From Zygaena filipendulae (Eukaryota > Arthropoda > Insecta > Lepidoptera > Zygaenidae): 64,000 nt of DNA. Position 1 is the stretch's first letter. The number at the start of each line of letters is the position of its first letter. The position numbers and the translations under genes were made by a program. The stretch lies in assembly GCA_907165275.2 (NCBI GenBank), contig OU015666.1, positions 898,001 to 962,000 of the forward strand, in the 5' to 3' direction. Under the pieces are notes generated by a model. The model was given only the letters and a program-made list of their open reading frames with translations. It was not told where the DNA came from and made no database searches. Shown one piece after another: positions 12,111 to 24,478 of the stretch.

Positions 12111-12835
12111 GATGTTTGTTTCGGTCTGAAATTTACGTCGCAATGGAGCATCGTTTCGACGTGACCTTTACACAGAGTTGTAGGACCTTTAAACGAGCAA
12201 TTCTTGTAAACACTCACTTTCATTGCCTGAAACTACGGATAAAACGAGGTTTTCGAAAAATGAAACCTAGCTAGATCGATTAATCGCCCCCAAAACCTCC
12301 AGCATGCTAAATTTCATGAAAATCGTTGGAGCCAATTCAGAGATTCAGATTATACGTCTATATTTCATTTTTAGAAAACGTCATTGTGTCCGTGTTTTCA
12401 GACAATGAAAAATGGGTGTTTGGTACAACAGATGGCGTTATGAGCGAAGCTCGGTCTCCGAGATATTTTTATTTTTAACCAATATAACTATTTTAAATAA
12501 ATGTTTTTGCGTGTACTACACCGTGCACCGCCTTGTCTAATCACGTCCAAAAGTAATCATACCTCGAGAATTATGTCGGTTATGTTTTTTTTTTCGTATA
12601 ATATAATAATACGTCACGCCACTAATAATAAAAATACAATTTGTTTGTATGTTCATTTTTCCTAATGTACTCGCAACACGTTGACTGTTAGGTGAAGAGA
12701 AGGTCTCCGAAACATTTGTTTCGTCTGAATCGAATCTATGATATCGAATTGAAAGTTTTTACTTAGAATGCTGTCTTAGTGGTACTTACCTTGTACACAC
12801 TTATCGGGGATTTGGAAAGGTTTTTACCCATTTAT

Positions 12836-13070
12836 ACCTATAGTAATATTATAAAGAGGTAAAAAAGTTTTTCAGTTTATGAATTGTGAGTTCGTCAGTT
12901 TGTGAGTTGATGACGTTATAGAGGGTAATCTCTGGATATACTGAACTGATTTTGAATATTCTTTCACTTATATTAAGCTACGGTAGTCTTGAGTGACATA
13001 GTGTACTTTTGAACCCGAAATACCTACGGGAACTTCGAAGTTACCGCGGGTGAAACTGCGGGCGACTGAT
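12836..13070 (+). mobile_element. HEL subfamily-B copy
   Basis: Begins tagtaatattataaagaggtaaa and ends with taccgcgggtgaaactgcgggcgactga. The body differs from the commoner subfamily but the 3' hairpin is shared. Confidence 0.7.
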
Positions 13071-13520
13071 ATTTCAAGCGGATTCTTCTTCAAATTATCA
13101 AAGAGTTTTTAAGAGAAACACACAAAACTTGGTTAAGACCGTATTTAATATTGCTTTATAATACATTATATTCTGTCTCACCTACATTCAGTACATAGGT
13201 ATTACATGATATACCTACTCGGTTCTTTTTTCTCGTGTATTGTTCTTTTTTTCTAATCACATTATCAAAATGCTCACCTTTGAGATCACGAAGCGAAACA
13301 AGTGTGCCAAGGTTTCTATATACGTTTATTATACACTGTACAGATAGACTTCTATTAAAATAACATTTTCTATGGTTATTTAGATGCATGAGTACATTTT
13401 GCTTGTTTTTTAAATCAATAGTTTATTGTAACTTTAGTCTGGTAATAGGTATTGCACTAAATTGCTACTTACCTACTACATATTTATTTAAAAACTTGCT
13501 GCGTAACTATTGCCAAAGAA

Positions 13521-13727
13521 TCCTTAATAATTTTATAAATGCGAAAGTGAGTTTGTTTGTTGTTTGTTTGTTTGTTACGCTTTCACGCCTTAGCGGCTCA
13601 ACCGATCATCATGAAATTTTGCATGCACGTCGTCAAGGGTACAGAGAAGGACATAGGGTACTTTTTATCCCGGAATTCCCGCGGGAACTCTGAAATTACC
13701 GCAGGTGAAACCGCGGGGATTAGCTAG
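13521..13727 (+). mobile_element. HEL copy, well preserved
   Basis: TCCTTAATAATTTTATAAATG start and a 3' end ...gcaggtgaaaccgcggggattagCTAG. Carries (GTTT)n at 13551-13576. Confidence 0.8.
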
Positions 13728-14036
13728 TACACTCTCCGCCTCCCGCCAATTTCTCGCCTCTTCGTACCCCGCGAAACTTTCTTGTTAATTCCGAGGAAAG
13801 TTTCACACACGTAGAATCTACTTGTGACAATATTTCATAAAAAAAATCGATTGTGAGAAAAATAAACTTGCAGCATTTAAATACGATAACGAAAAATATA
13901 GATTAGCAATTTTCGTATCTGCTTTTTTACTGTCAAGTTTAAAGCAACAGCAATAGCTGTTACAAGTTATATGTATGACGATGAAGATGGAGTTCCTGAA
14001 TAAAAATCTTACCATATCTATATTATTGTTGAAACT

Positions 14037-14100
14037 AGAAGAAGAAGAAGAAGAAAATACATTTATTTCAGTGAAGAACACACAACCATCTTTCTATAAC
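14037..14100 (-). mobile_element. LINE 3' tail with (CTT)n
   Basis: agaagaagaagaagaaaatacatttatttcag matches the segment at 54377. On the minus strand it reads as a retrotransposon 3' end closing with a (CTT)n tail. Confidence 0.45.
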
Positions 14101-14937
14101 GATCGAAATGCTCCGGACAAATTTGGCAAAGTACTTGTGTCCGCGCCCAACCTTCTAAGGGTCAAAGTTAATTTGTATTCAAACAAACAACTCGACAACG
14201 TACAGTACAATACAAAATTAAATAATGCACCATTACGATGCCCACAAAAATACAATTGAAACATTTTACACACCACTTTTGTTGTACCGTGAAGTACAGT
14301 TAGGTCTGTTTTGTGTACACGCACTATGTGTATAATGCGAACTGTTTATACCGTGCATAGATAAGATAGAATAACAGTAGAGAAACTACCTCTGGCTATA
14401 CTCACGCATGTATATTAATAATTATATTAATAAGTATGATAATAAGTTTATTTCAACACAAACGCTAGTGCTATCAATAGGTTTGAGTGGTACGTGTGAA
14501 CCATTGCTATATGGTTCATGCTCTGACAAACAAACAAATGTTTTTTACATCTCTCATATTCGGTAAGTAGGTCCTTATTACCCCCAAAGGGGGTTTGCAG
14601 GTGACCAATTAGCGCTCTAGGGTAATAATGTAACTAGAAAAGCCCTAGGGCGGTAAGTAATTAAAAAAAAAACTCTTCACTCTTCCCAAAAGTTCGCGTA
14701 CATCTAACTATGCATCATACTGGCAATAGACATCATGCATTCAGCCCAATGACAAAAGAGATCGCTTCGCTATTCAGCCTTGTCTTCGTATGAGTATAAT
14801 AGTCATCAATTTTAAATATCGAACGGCGAAGCTCAATTTCGTTCTTGAAAAAAAAAAAAAAAAAATGTTTTATTCTTGTAATGCCGTTTTTTTTCTACTT
14901 ACCTCACAATCGAGATGTAAAGCAGAGTAGTTAGCTC

Positions 14938-14997
14938 GGCTGTAAGCATCGATTGCACCCTCGAACTATCTCGGGCTGCAATTGATGCCTTACAGCC
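14938..14997. other. Imperfect hairpin, ~23-bp stem and 13-nt loop
   Basis: GGCTGTAAGCATCGATTGCA pairs with TGCAATTGATGCCTTACAGCC around the loop tcgaactatctcg, with one bulge and a few mismatches. The geometry is pre-miRNA-like, but a MITE remnant is equally possible. Confidence 0.5.
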
Positions 14998-15508
14998 CTT
15001 GGATACTAATCGAATGGTTGTTAAAAGTTAAATTGTGTATAAAATTATTTCATCTTAAATCTGTGATAAACTTGCTTTTTCTTGATTATTTTTTTCGTAG
15101 ACTATGTTAATAGCTTTGTCTTCTATAACAATTTATAGGTGATTTTATAAAAACAAGTAAGTACGTATGTATTTCTACCGAAAACTCAACTTGCTCTACT
15201 TAGTTCTATACTTGCTAAGCCTATACAAGAGTCCCTTCAAGACCGAACTCACCGAGTTTGTTTACTGTGAGAGCCTTTCTAAGCACTGTGCTAGTTTAAC
15301 TCTATTTAAAATTCATGTCGCGCGCGTCACGTGAGCATAGGATTATAGTAAGTAAGGGTCAAAATGGAAGTGTGTCTGTGAAGGGTCGCCGTGTCTATGA
15401 CGAAGTCGTGACTGTAAAAATGACGGAAGAAAATTCGATGTGAATGACAGATAAGCGCTTTGTTGTTGTAGACATACTTTGAGCTTTTTTATTTATTTTT
15501 AGTTTTGA

Positions 15509-15670
15509 CTAGCTGTTCCCCGCGGTTTCACCCGCGTTTATTTCGGTACCCTATGTTCTTCTCTGTACCCATGACAATGTGTATGCGAAATTTATTGATG
15601 ATCGGTTGAGCCGTTACGGCGTGAAAGCGTTACAGACAGACGCATTTCGCATTTATAATATTAGTAAGGA
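15509..15670 (-). mobile_element. HEL copy, internally deleted
   Basis: CTAG at 15509-15512, hairpin ccgcggtttcacccgcg, 5' end ...atttataatattagtaagga. The usual ttcccgcgggaattccgggat block is missing. Confidence 0.75.
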
Positions 15671-15742
15671 TTATAACTCTTGAAAAATCAGGCTCAGGCT
15701 TTCTTTTTCAAAAGTTAAGCCTGCGATGATAGCACTTTATAT

Positions 15743-15850
15743 TGCCCGGTTGGCTAGCTACCACCTTCAAGATGAAATATGTCGCTAAGCACCTGAAGAT
15801 GTGTTCTGGCAGCCTCACTTGAAAGTCACGTCTTATTCCTGGCTAGGTGT
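15743..15850 (-). repeat. REP-J fragment
   Basis: gcccggttggctagctaccaccttcaag is the reverse complement of part of the REP-J copy at 51977-52262. Confidence 0.6.
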
Positions 15851-16118
15851 GACACCACCACTCGGCTTCGGTTGAGCCATACCATAAAAATACTCGTAAC
15901 AATAATAATATCTTACATAATAATAATGTCTTGGTTGTTAGCTTACAAAATCTTTCAAAAATGGTGGCCATATACCTACCTATGGGATTAGGGCAGACCT
16001 TACATAAAATGGACGTACCTTTCAAGTGATGATTGTAGAGAAACCAGCTAAAGGGAAAAAGGGTCCTTTGTTCAGCTCTTCGGGTATTCTGTCAGATAAT
16101 AATTATGATGATGGCTCA

Positions 16119-16358
16119 TCCTACTAATCCTACTAATATTATAAACGCGAAAGTTTGTAAGTATGTATGGATGGTTGGATGGATGGATGGATGGATATTT
16201 GTTTGTTACTCTTTCACGCAAAAACTACTGGATGGATTTAAATGAAACTTTACAATAATATAGCTTATACATCAGATTAACACATAGGGTACTTTTTATA
16301 CCGGAATTCCCGCGGGAACTCGGAAATTAACGCGGCTGAAACCGCGGGGCACAACTAG
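16119..16358 (+). mobile_element. HEL copy with (GGAT)n
   Basis: Starts with tcctactaatcctactaatattataaac, i.e. a duplicated 5' end. Carries (GGAT)n at about 16168-16196 and ends gaaaccgcggggcacaaCTAG. Confidence 0.8.
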
Positions 16359-16481
16359 TTTTAATATAATATATAGGCTGTGTGTAAAGGATTTTCAATC
16401 TTTTTGACTTATGTAGAAACTTACTGCAAACAAAATTGTGTACAATTTAACTAACATGGCTCATGCAATATATAAGGAATA

Positions 16482-16497
16482 TATATATATATATATT
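16482..16497. repeat. (AT)n microsatellite
   Basis: Short perfect TA-dinucleotide run. Confidence 0.8.
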
Positions 16498-16921
16498 ATT
16501 ACTGCTAAATCCTAGTTAGGTATCCTATAAAAATGTTTTTACTCATTAGCAATGAATAAAATATATTAAATTAAAACACGGAATTCATTTGAAAGTCAAT
16601 TTCAATATTCTTAACTGACGTTTTTTTTTTTTCATTATAGTTTTTTTTTCTAAATTCAGTGGAATACGCAATGTTGAGTCGGTATCACTATATCCTTATT
16701 GCGGCGCCAAGGAGTCCTTGAGAATCAAATTCAATTTATATTCACTTCCCGGCAATGCAATATATTCCAAAGTCTTTTCCCATGTGCGTCCTGGTTGACA
16801 TATACCACGTCAACATATGGAAGTGGACAGTGGTACTACCAACCCTGGAACATTTAAATTTAAAACAATCCAACGTACCGAGATATCTCCCTCGGGTTGT
16901 CGGGTGAATTTTTATTTAGCA

Positions 16922-17115
16922 CTAGCTGTGCCCCGCGGTTTCACTCGCGCACGGTTTCACTCGCGCAAGTTGTGGAATTCCCGCAGGATCTCCAAAGTAG
17001 CCTAATGTATTCATTACAACATCAGCTAATTAGCACTGAAAGTCCCGTCAATATCGGTCCAACCGTTTCGGAGATTCACCCGCGTGAATTTCGGAATCCC
17101 CGCAGGAACTCCAAA
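16922..17115 (-). mobile_element. HEL subfamily copy (second body type)
   Basis: actagctgtgccccgcggtttcactcgcg is followed by a body with catcagctaattagcactg, matching the plus-strand copy at 37790. A second hairpin-like block (cacccgcgtgaatttcgg) follows near 17080. Confidence 0.65.
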
Positions 17116-17452
17116 CTTCTTTTATATAAACCTTGTCTTGACAATAACGAACACAAAAAAAAACAATTATCCGATTTGGTGCAGTTGTTTGGAAGTTATG
17201 CGCTTAGCAACACATTTGGCGATTCATTTTTATTATATAAACTAGATTTTGATCCAGGATTATATTATCTATGTGGATATCTTGATTATCATACTTCTTA
17301 ATAGAACATCAATAGAGAATCAAATTGAATTAATGCCAATTAATATTAATTTAATGAACGTCTCTGAGTGCCTCAGGTTCGTTTTTAAAGTCTTTACTTA
17401 AAGTTAAGTAGGTCATTAAAATTACTCCGATTGCGGTCGTTAGTTAAATAAA

Positions 17453-17625
17453 ATCTATATTATATATAAAAGAAAGTCGTGTTAGTTAGACTATTTATAA
17501 CTCAAGAACGGCTGAACCGATTTGACTGATAATTGGTGGGGAGGTAGCTTAGAATCAGGAAACGGACATAAGATACTTTTTATCCCGGAATTCCCGCAGG
17601 AACTCCGAAATTAACGTCGGTGAAA
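17453..17625 (+). mobile_element. HEL-related copy, 3' end eroded
   Basis: Starts tctatattatatataaaagaaagtcgtg and reaches cggaattcccgcaggaactccgaaattaacgtcggtgaaat; the terminal hairpin is lost. Confidence 0.6.
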
Positions 17626-18157
17626 TCTCATGAAATTTTGCATACTTAGGTACACATTGTCACGGTTTTTGTAGGCAACCATTAAGAAACATTTTTGGAA
17701 ATTCGGTCCGTAAAGGAGTTGAAAGTTTGTACAAAAATATATTATAATTTTTTTTTTGATTCATGAAAATTTGTATTTGGGCTCTTTTTGTATATAAATA
17801 AATATGTATTTCAGGGTTTTGTAAAAATTCAACCCGAAAGAAGTGAAACTCGGCGAAACCCGCATGGTTCAGCTATAGTTATAAAAGTCTACGTTCTATG
17901 TATCAAACATATAAATAAATAAAACCTACATATTTTTAATGGGAATATTAATTTCCGATTCTGTTTTTCATCAAGTTAGTAGTACGTATAACGTTTACTA
18001 TGATGACTTCATTACTGCACTGTTTAATGTTCACATGTCAAATGCATTTGATAAAACAATAATATATGGTTTATGATTCGCTTTAGGTACATTTCCACGT
18101 TTTAAATACAAATCAATTTGTATATTTATTGTTATTTACTTGGTGAATTATAATAAT

Positions 18158-18406
18158 GGGCTTGTATCCGGGGTGTGAAAATCAAAAATCTATTTAGTCC
18201 GTCATGTAGACCAATAAAAAATATTGGACACGTATTTTTCATTTTTTACTTAATCAAAAAATAACGGAGATATACGTTGTCACGCGACATTTTGACTCAA
18301 TGTATCTCCGTTATTTTTTGATTAAGCAAAAAATGAAAAAATACGTGTCAATATTATTTTTTTATCTACAACACGGACTAAAAACTAATATTTGATTGAC
18401 AAGCCC
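18158..18406. mobile_element. MITE-A foldback derivative
   Basis: Both halves are the same MITE-A end: aatcaaaaaataacggagata on the left and the mirrored tatctccgttattttttgatt on the right, around the centre tcacgcgacattttgac. Outer ends gggctt...aagccc. The two CRE palindromes of full-length copies are absent. Confidence 0.8.
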
Positions 18407-20530
18407 ATTATATATTTTTTTCGCAAAACAACCGGGTAACGTACTAAGAAATACAACTGTGTAATAAAGATTGTCAAACCAATCAATCCTATAAATCCTC
18501 GAGTGGTATGAAAAACACTCAATTATTCACTCAGAGAACTTAATAAAGCTGAAAATGTCACAGATTTTCCAATAAAGATCGCCTTCCTTAATAAAGGACT
18601 GGCTCTAATAACAAAAAGATCGTCAAGGAGAAGTTTCATTTTAACTATTGTTCGTCATTATTCGGAAACACAAAAGCTATGAAGACCTCATCTGGAAGGT
18701 CTGAGCTCGTTCTCTCTGTTATTAGTAAGGGGTGGCCTGAGGAGGACGGTTCAAACTGAAGCGACATAAAAAGTGAGATTGAAAAACTGCAGCAGAAAAT
18801 TTTCACAATTTAAACAGTTTAAACAATTACTATTATTATTATTCGATAACAATCCTAATAAAAAATGTGGGTTTGTTTGTTTTTTATAAAGTTTTCACTC
18901 CTTAACTATTCAACGGATATCGTCATGAAATTTTATATGGGTATCTGCATTCAATTCAATTCAAAAATTCGCTTAAGCGGTCGCTGAAAAAACCTTGGAT
19001 AAAGTACAGGCCATTATAAATTTCTGACCACTGCCCCAGGAATGTTGCCCACAATTTTAACTTAACCCTCCGCCTACATTGTAGGAAAACTGCCCACCCC
19101 GCTAACATGATGTTGAAAACATGGCATTTTTTAGTTTTTTTTCATAATTTTTAGCGTTTATTTAAGCATGTTATATTAGCGTAAAACATTAATCGATTTA
19201 GCCTTTACACAGATTCGACTAATTAGAACAATTAAAAACAGCCGGTGAATCAGATCAGTGGGGCATAGTAATTATTTTGAATAAAAACTAACATTTCCTT
19301 CACGGAAGCTATTAAATAGCATGTATATACGTAGATGCGGGCACGATATCTTGCCTAACGACCTCACAGTGCGCAGAAAATTCCGGATTCGCAGACTAGC
19401 TTTTATATTGAGGAAATGGATAATATATCATATATTATTTATTTCTTATATGGGACCTTGGGCTTCAGACTGTTCTTAAATAATATGGAATATCAACTCT
19501 ATATATTTTCTTCTATATAGGGTGTTACAGGAAACAAGTAGTCATATTCGTGGGTAGTGTTTTGGTGATGTTCTTGTGATAGTATAAAATAATTTGACAC
19601 TGATATTTTGGCTAAAAATCTTAGGTTTCATATCGAATCAAATGTTTTTTTTTATCGTCTGCTCATGTCACTGGTTAGAAATGACAAGTTCGATCGAGGT
19701 ACATAAGAAGTACTATAAGCGCGGCAAATTAGGGGTGACTTCGACGTGCCAGTTCCGTTACTAATGTCAAATAGTTGTAGATGTGATTACGTGAATACGA
19801 TCTTCAAATATAATTACACCGCTTTGTAACCTCCTGTATATGTCTATAAATATATTAAAAAGGCGTATCTGCATATTGAAGATAAATGCAATAGAATCAC
19901 TTTGTTAAATTTTTTCTGTATATTGTGTTTTTAGATTTGATTGAATCTACCAATCCAACAGTGTTTTTAAAGTAAAAATAAAAAAAAAAATACGAAAGCA
20001 AATAGTAGTAGGTACACCGATACCAACAAGCAACCGTAATTATATATTTTTTGCGTCTCTAATCCCATTTCAAAGGAGAAAAAAAAAGATTTTTATTTTA
20101 CCTCTAGATCCACGAATCTCGATCCAATTTAGTAAAACCTTGGATCCCAAAGGGACCTAATTGATTTCGGTTGACTACGTTTCTATTACATTGATTTCAA
20201 GCCTTAAGCACTTCTATTGAGTACTGATGATTTAAATAATCTTTTGTAGTTGCTCGATTATTATTATAATATATAAAATATTGTAACAATAACCCAGAAA
20301 CTCGAAGGAAATTGTGAGTTCCAAATTTTATTGTAATTCATAGTTTATCTAACTTTTAAGTTGCATCAGATACCTACAAACTGACGCGGTTTTGGGTGGG
20401 TTTCCCGTTTCAATTAGAATAGTGGTATGCATTATAAAAAAAAACTAGAGATAACAGCTGAAAACTATTTCACTGATAGGATCGAGTTCCCGAGGGAGTT
20501 ACGGCTATTTGAGAAACAGTTGCGAATAAT
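18407..20530. other. No gene recognised
   Basis: AT-rich DNA. No open frame with a recognisable domain and no clear member of the families listed here. Confidence 0.3.
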
Positions 20531-20833
20531 TGGCTACTTGACTAAATTTTTTTCTGTCCGTCGTGTAGATTAATATAAAATATTGCGCACGTATTTTTTT
20601 TTACGTAGGTTATCGAAAAATAACGGCGATAAATTGAGTTGAAATTTCGCGTGACGTCACAACCCGGTACAGTTTGTACGGGGCTTATACTGAATAATGA
20701 CGTCACGAGTCCCCCTAAACTCTAATGCGCTTTATCTATGTTCATTTTCATTAATTGAAAAAGCAAAAATTACGAGTCTATTATTTATTTATTTTTCTGA
20801 CGGACTAATTAGAATTTTGGACTTTCATACCCC
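20531..20833 (-). mobile_element. MITE-A copy with two CRE palindromes
   Basis: Reverse-orientation copy with cgtgacgtcac near 20651 and aatgacgtcacga near 20696. Ends in ctgacggactaattagaatttt...accccc. Confidence 0.8.
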
Positions 20834-21450
20834 GGAAAAAACACAATTTAGCAATTTAGGTATTGAAGTTCTGTCGCAAAAGTTCTGAAATTGAGCCTAG
20901 TAAGATATTACAACTAAAAAAAGGAAAAAAAAATAATACGACAGAAAATAGCTACCTACAGTAGAAACAAATCGTGATCAAGCTTAAAATTTGACCAGCA
21001 CAACTTTCAATACACGAAGCCCTAAACACATGCGTGAGGTTTAGGAACGTGTGTAAGCGATGCTTGCACTCGTATATGGTGTTTTGCCTCCCATATAAGG
21101 CAGGCGACTGTAGGTGTGTATACCTGTACCTGTAGATATACATGTACCTAACATAGAGTATGCATGTCTCGTTCGGTGTTTGTCTTATGCCGGCAACGTT
21201 GGCAGCACAAGGGCACCCAGTCCGCTTCCTGAACTGCACATGTGTGTTCGACTCTGTACATTTGTAGCTACTGTTGCTAAGACTATTCGTGGTATAGATA
21301 CGTATGAACTTGGAAACATCGTTAGCGAAATTATTTCTAACGTTGTCAAAGGGTTTTAACGCAGTTGATGAAATAAATGACAAGGTGTTAGCTGTAACTG
21401 GAGAATGTTTTTGTCTATATTATAGAAAATTTATCTTTCTACATTACTTA
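20834..21450. other. Unassigned sequence with a 143-codon open frame
   Basis: A minus-strand frame at 20952-21383 has no recognised domain, no clear splice context and a low-complexity tyrosine/arginine stretch. Probably chance; it is the longest frame apart from the SoxC exon. Confidence 0.25.
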
Positions 21451-21629
21451 TCCTTACTATTATAAATTCGAAAGTGAGTTTGTTTGTTATGCTTTCACGC
21501 CTTAACGGCTCTACTAATCATCATGAAATTTTGCATACACGTTATCAGGGGTACATATAGGGTACCTTTATCCCGGGATTCCCGTGGGAACTCCCAACGT
21601 ATCGCGGGTGAAACCGCGGGAACAGCTAG
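21451..21629 (+). mobile_element. HEL copy
   Basis: TCCTTACTATTATAAATTCG start and ...cgcgggtgaaaccgcgggaacagCTAG end. Confidence 0.8.
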
Positions 21630-22174
21630 TAACTAAATAAAATTAGACAGTTTAATAGGTATCTAAATTTATTTTAATAAATACATTAAAGTACTTGTAG
21701 AGACTCAAGTTGGCAACAATTTTGCACAAATATCAACATAAAACTACTTGTTTTCTATGAGAAATTTGCTGCCTCGATTTTAATAATAAATTTAATGTTG
21801 GCGCCGATTTTGTCTTAAAAAAAAACCTGTTTTTCACTTCACATGTCACATCACATCACAACATCACAGTCAGTATACATAATTTGCAATGATTTGAAAT
21901 GTTTCTGCGCCATTCATTACAATCAAATTATGTGTTTTATAATTCACGTTTCAAAGTATTGTAATGTATTTTCATTTTGTAACTTGAATATTGGCGTGTG
22001 GCACTACATAGGTGCCTGCGCACACTATGCGACAGGTCGTTGCGTCTTGTCGTCGACGCAAGCGACAGCCCTGCGTCTGGTCACCGCAACTTCACCGCGA
22101 ACGAGCGAGCGCGCTCCGACTCCCCTAGCTTGTCGTTGCGACTCTGCGACTCCAAGTGGGCAGAGCTTTGAACA

Positions 22175-22452
22175 TCTAATATATATAAATCACGTGTCAC
22201 GTTGTTTGTCCGCGATGGACTCCGAAACTACTGAACGGATTTTGATAAAATTTTGTAACCGTTTATAATATGGTCCAACTTAAAAGATAGAATAGTTTTA
22301 TCCCGGAATTCCCGCGGGAACTCCGGAATTAATAACTGCTTATGACCGTAAACTACTGTCAGGGGTACAAAGAAGGACACAGAGTTCTTTTTTCTCGGAA
22401 TTCCCGCGGGAACACCGAAATTACCGCGGATGAAATCGCGGGGGACAGCTAG
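22175..22452 (+). mobile_element. HEL copy, first of an abutting pair
   Basis: Starts tctaatatatataaatcacg and ends atgaaatcgcgggggacagCTAG (22449-22452). It contains two cggaattcccgcggg blocks, so it is itself partly duplicated. Confidence 0.8.
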
Positions 22453-22636
22453 TCTTAATACATATAAATCACGTGTCACGTTGTTTGTCCGCGATGGACT
22501 CCGAAACTACTGAACGGATTTTGATAAAATTTTGTAACCGTTTATAATATGGTCCAACTTAAAAGATAGGATTTTATCCCGGAATTCCTGCGGGAACTCC
22601 GAAATTTCCGCGGATGCAATCGCGGGGGGCAGCTAG
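22453..22636 (+). mobile_element. HEL copy, second of an abutting pair
   Basis: Begins TCTTAATACATATAAATCAC directly after the CTAG of the preceding copy, with no spacer, and ends CTAG at 22633-22636. The first ~110 bp are almost identical to the preceding copy. Confidence 0.8.
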
Positions 22637-22918
22637 TATACTATGAAAATTGCAGGCCGCAGCCTGTCGTTGCGTCAAGTCGTCGAGCTGTCGCTGCCGT
22701 GTCGCATAGTGTGCGCTGGCTCTAAATGTATGATTACATCTGCGCTTTCCACGCTGCCCTGTTATTACAGACATACTAGTCTTAATTTCGCCCTCTTATC
22801 AACTAAATTACAGCATACGACCCTTAACATGTTCTAGCGTAGGCCTCGACTCTACTTTACTTTATTTGTGGTCAAGTCCCTCAGGGAGTATATCCTTCGA
22901 TTATTATTTGTATGATTA

Positions 22919-23235
22919 CTAGCTGTTCCGCGCGGTTTTAGTCACGTTAATTTTGAAGTTTTCTCAGAAATTCCGGGATATATTTATTTATATATTTATT
23001 TACTATATACATGGTAATATTATTTATATATATATAAATATATATGGTAATATTATTCCGGTTCTGTGTAATGCCACTAAACTATCCCCTAGCCAAAAGG
23101 TTGATTGGTACAGAATGCCTTAGGCATTAAGTCCGCCTTTTGTACATAAATGTGCAATAAAGTTCTTTAAATAAATAAATAAAAGTAAGTACCCTATGTC
23201 CTGAACAGACAGACAGATAGACGAGGCGGAAGGCT
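22919..23235 (-). mobile_element. HEL copy split by a retroelement tail
   Basis: The 3' end of HEL (CTAG at 22919, then gcgcggttttagtcacg) breaks at about 22982. It resumes at about 23188 (aagtaccctatgtcctgaacag). The interior is AT-rich plus the LINE-type 3' end at 23055-23187. Confidence 0.65.
23055..23187 (+). mobile_element. LINE 3' end with (AAAT)n tail
   Basis: gccttaggcattaagtccgcc, then gtgcaataaagttcttt and aaataaataaataaa. This is the same 3' end as the minus-strand insertion at 49573. 5'-truncated; family not named. Confidence 0.65.
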
Positions 23236-23327
23236 TTGATTTATATAGTGAACTATTTTTCTACATTTTTAAGTACGACCCTCTTTAAAATCAACGTCTA
23301 TTCCAATATCAGTATATATTGTACCTA

Positions 23328-23645
23328 CTAGCTGTTCCCCGCGGTTTTACCCGCGGAAATTTCGGAGATTCCGCAGGAATTCCGGGATACCTACAAAATA
23401 CCCTATGTCCTTTTCTGTATCCCTGAAAACGTGTATGTAGGTACGCAAAATATCATGAGATTTCACCAGTGTTAATTTCGGAGTTCCCGCTGGATTTCCG
23501 GGATAAAAAGTACCCTATTTCCTTCTCTGTACCTCTGACAACGTGTGTACAAAATTTCATGATGATCGGTCGAGCCGTTAAGGCGTGAAAGCGTAACAGA
23601 CGGACATAGACAGACAGAGTTACTTCCCACTTTTTTAATAGGTGG
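23328..23645 (-). mobile_element. HEL copy, two 3' blocks in series
   Basis: CTAG at 23328-23331. A second partial 3' block (tttcaccagtgttaatttcggag) begins near 23461, so one copy lies against or inside another. Confidence 0.75.
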
Positions 23646-23911
23646 GATGATCCAACAAAAAGAATCCATTTGTAAAAGTTTCGTGTTGCGGTCATTTTTT
23701 TTTTCCGTCCTGACCGAATCGTATTTTCCCACGCCCGGGTACATTATTATCTACCGATTCCAAGTTATTATTAGTCATCCATCAAAAAACTGCATACAAC
23801 ACGTGATTAATCGAGTCAGAACCGTTGCAGTCTAGATTGTAGGCTATCAGAGCTAAGTGGGTAGGTATCACAAAAACATTGTAACGCACTCGTATCTACA
23901 CAAGTTTAACT

Positions 23912-23943
23912 AGCCGTCGCCCCCGGTTTCACCCGCGGTAATT
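23912..23943 (-). mobile_element. HEL 3'-end fragment
   Basis: ctagccgtcgcccccggtttcacccgcggtaatt only. This is the last recognisable HEL 3' end before the SoxC exon. Confidence 0.6.
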
Positions 23944-24039
23944 CATCATCAGTTTCACTTCACTAAATGGTGCTTTCCGAAAGCAAATGCATGAAATATT
24001 CCAAAAAATACCAAAAATTAGTAGGTGTGCCTATAATAT

Positions 24040-24240
24040 TTGATAAGTTCCCTCCATTTCTCCAATATCCCATCATCAGATCCTGACCTTATGACAGTGG
24101 TACCACCTCGGAAGTGTACCCTTTCAACCAAAAAAAGAATTTTCCAAATCGGTCCAGTCGTCTTCGAATAATCGGGGAACATACATACTATATGAAACGT
24201 ACAAACAAAACTGACGTTAATTTTTTTTCTCCGGGACCGA
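24040..24240 (-). repeat. REP-E fragment
   Basis: ctccaatatcccatcatcagatcc and aattttccaaatcggtcca are the reverse complement of REP-E sequence at 44600-44900 and 60800-60900. Confidence 0.65.
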
Positions 24241-24344
24241 TTTTGAAAAAAAAAAAAATTTTCAATATAAAGCAATGCAAGGAACTCAGTTAAGGTAGTC
24301 CCACTCCTGGGCAGCATTTGGTCCATACCCTGTCAATCTCCTTT

Positions 24345-24478
24345 TATACTCAAACCTTCGTCATGAATCACTCTATCTAATGGTGAGAATCGCATGAAAA
24401 TCCGTTAGGTAGTTTTTGAGTTTATCGCGATCAGACAGACAGACGTGGCGGAGGACTTTGTTTTATAATATGTATATA
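24345..24478 (-). mobile_element. HEL-related subfamily-C body fragment
   Basis: aatcactctatctaatggtga and gcatgaaaatccgttaggtag, then cagacagacag. This body type recurs at 52645 and 59390; the 3' hairpin is absent here. Confidence 0.5.

Larger units (their letters stand above)
22010..22722. mobile_element. TIR element interrupted by two HEL copies
   Basis: The left end near 22018 (GCGCACACTATGCGACAGG) is mirrored by GTGTCGCATAGTGTGCGC ending near 22718, with further shared inner sequence (gtcgttgcgtc). The interior 22175-22636 is two HEL copies. Confidence 0.65.

Noticed and set aside
20952..21383. 143-codon minus-strand frame
   Set aside because: Longest frame besides SoxC, but low complexity in part, no recognisable domain, and no convincing gene context.
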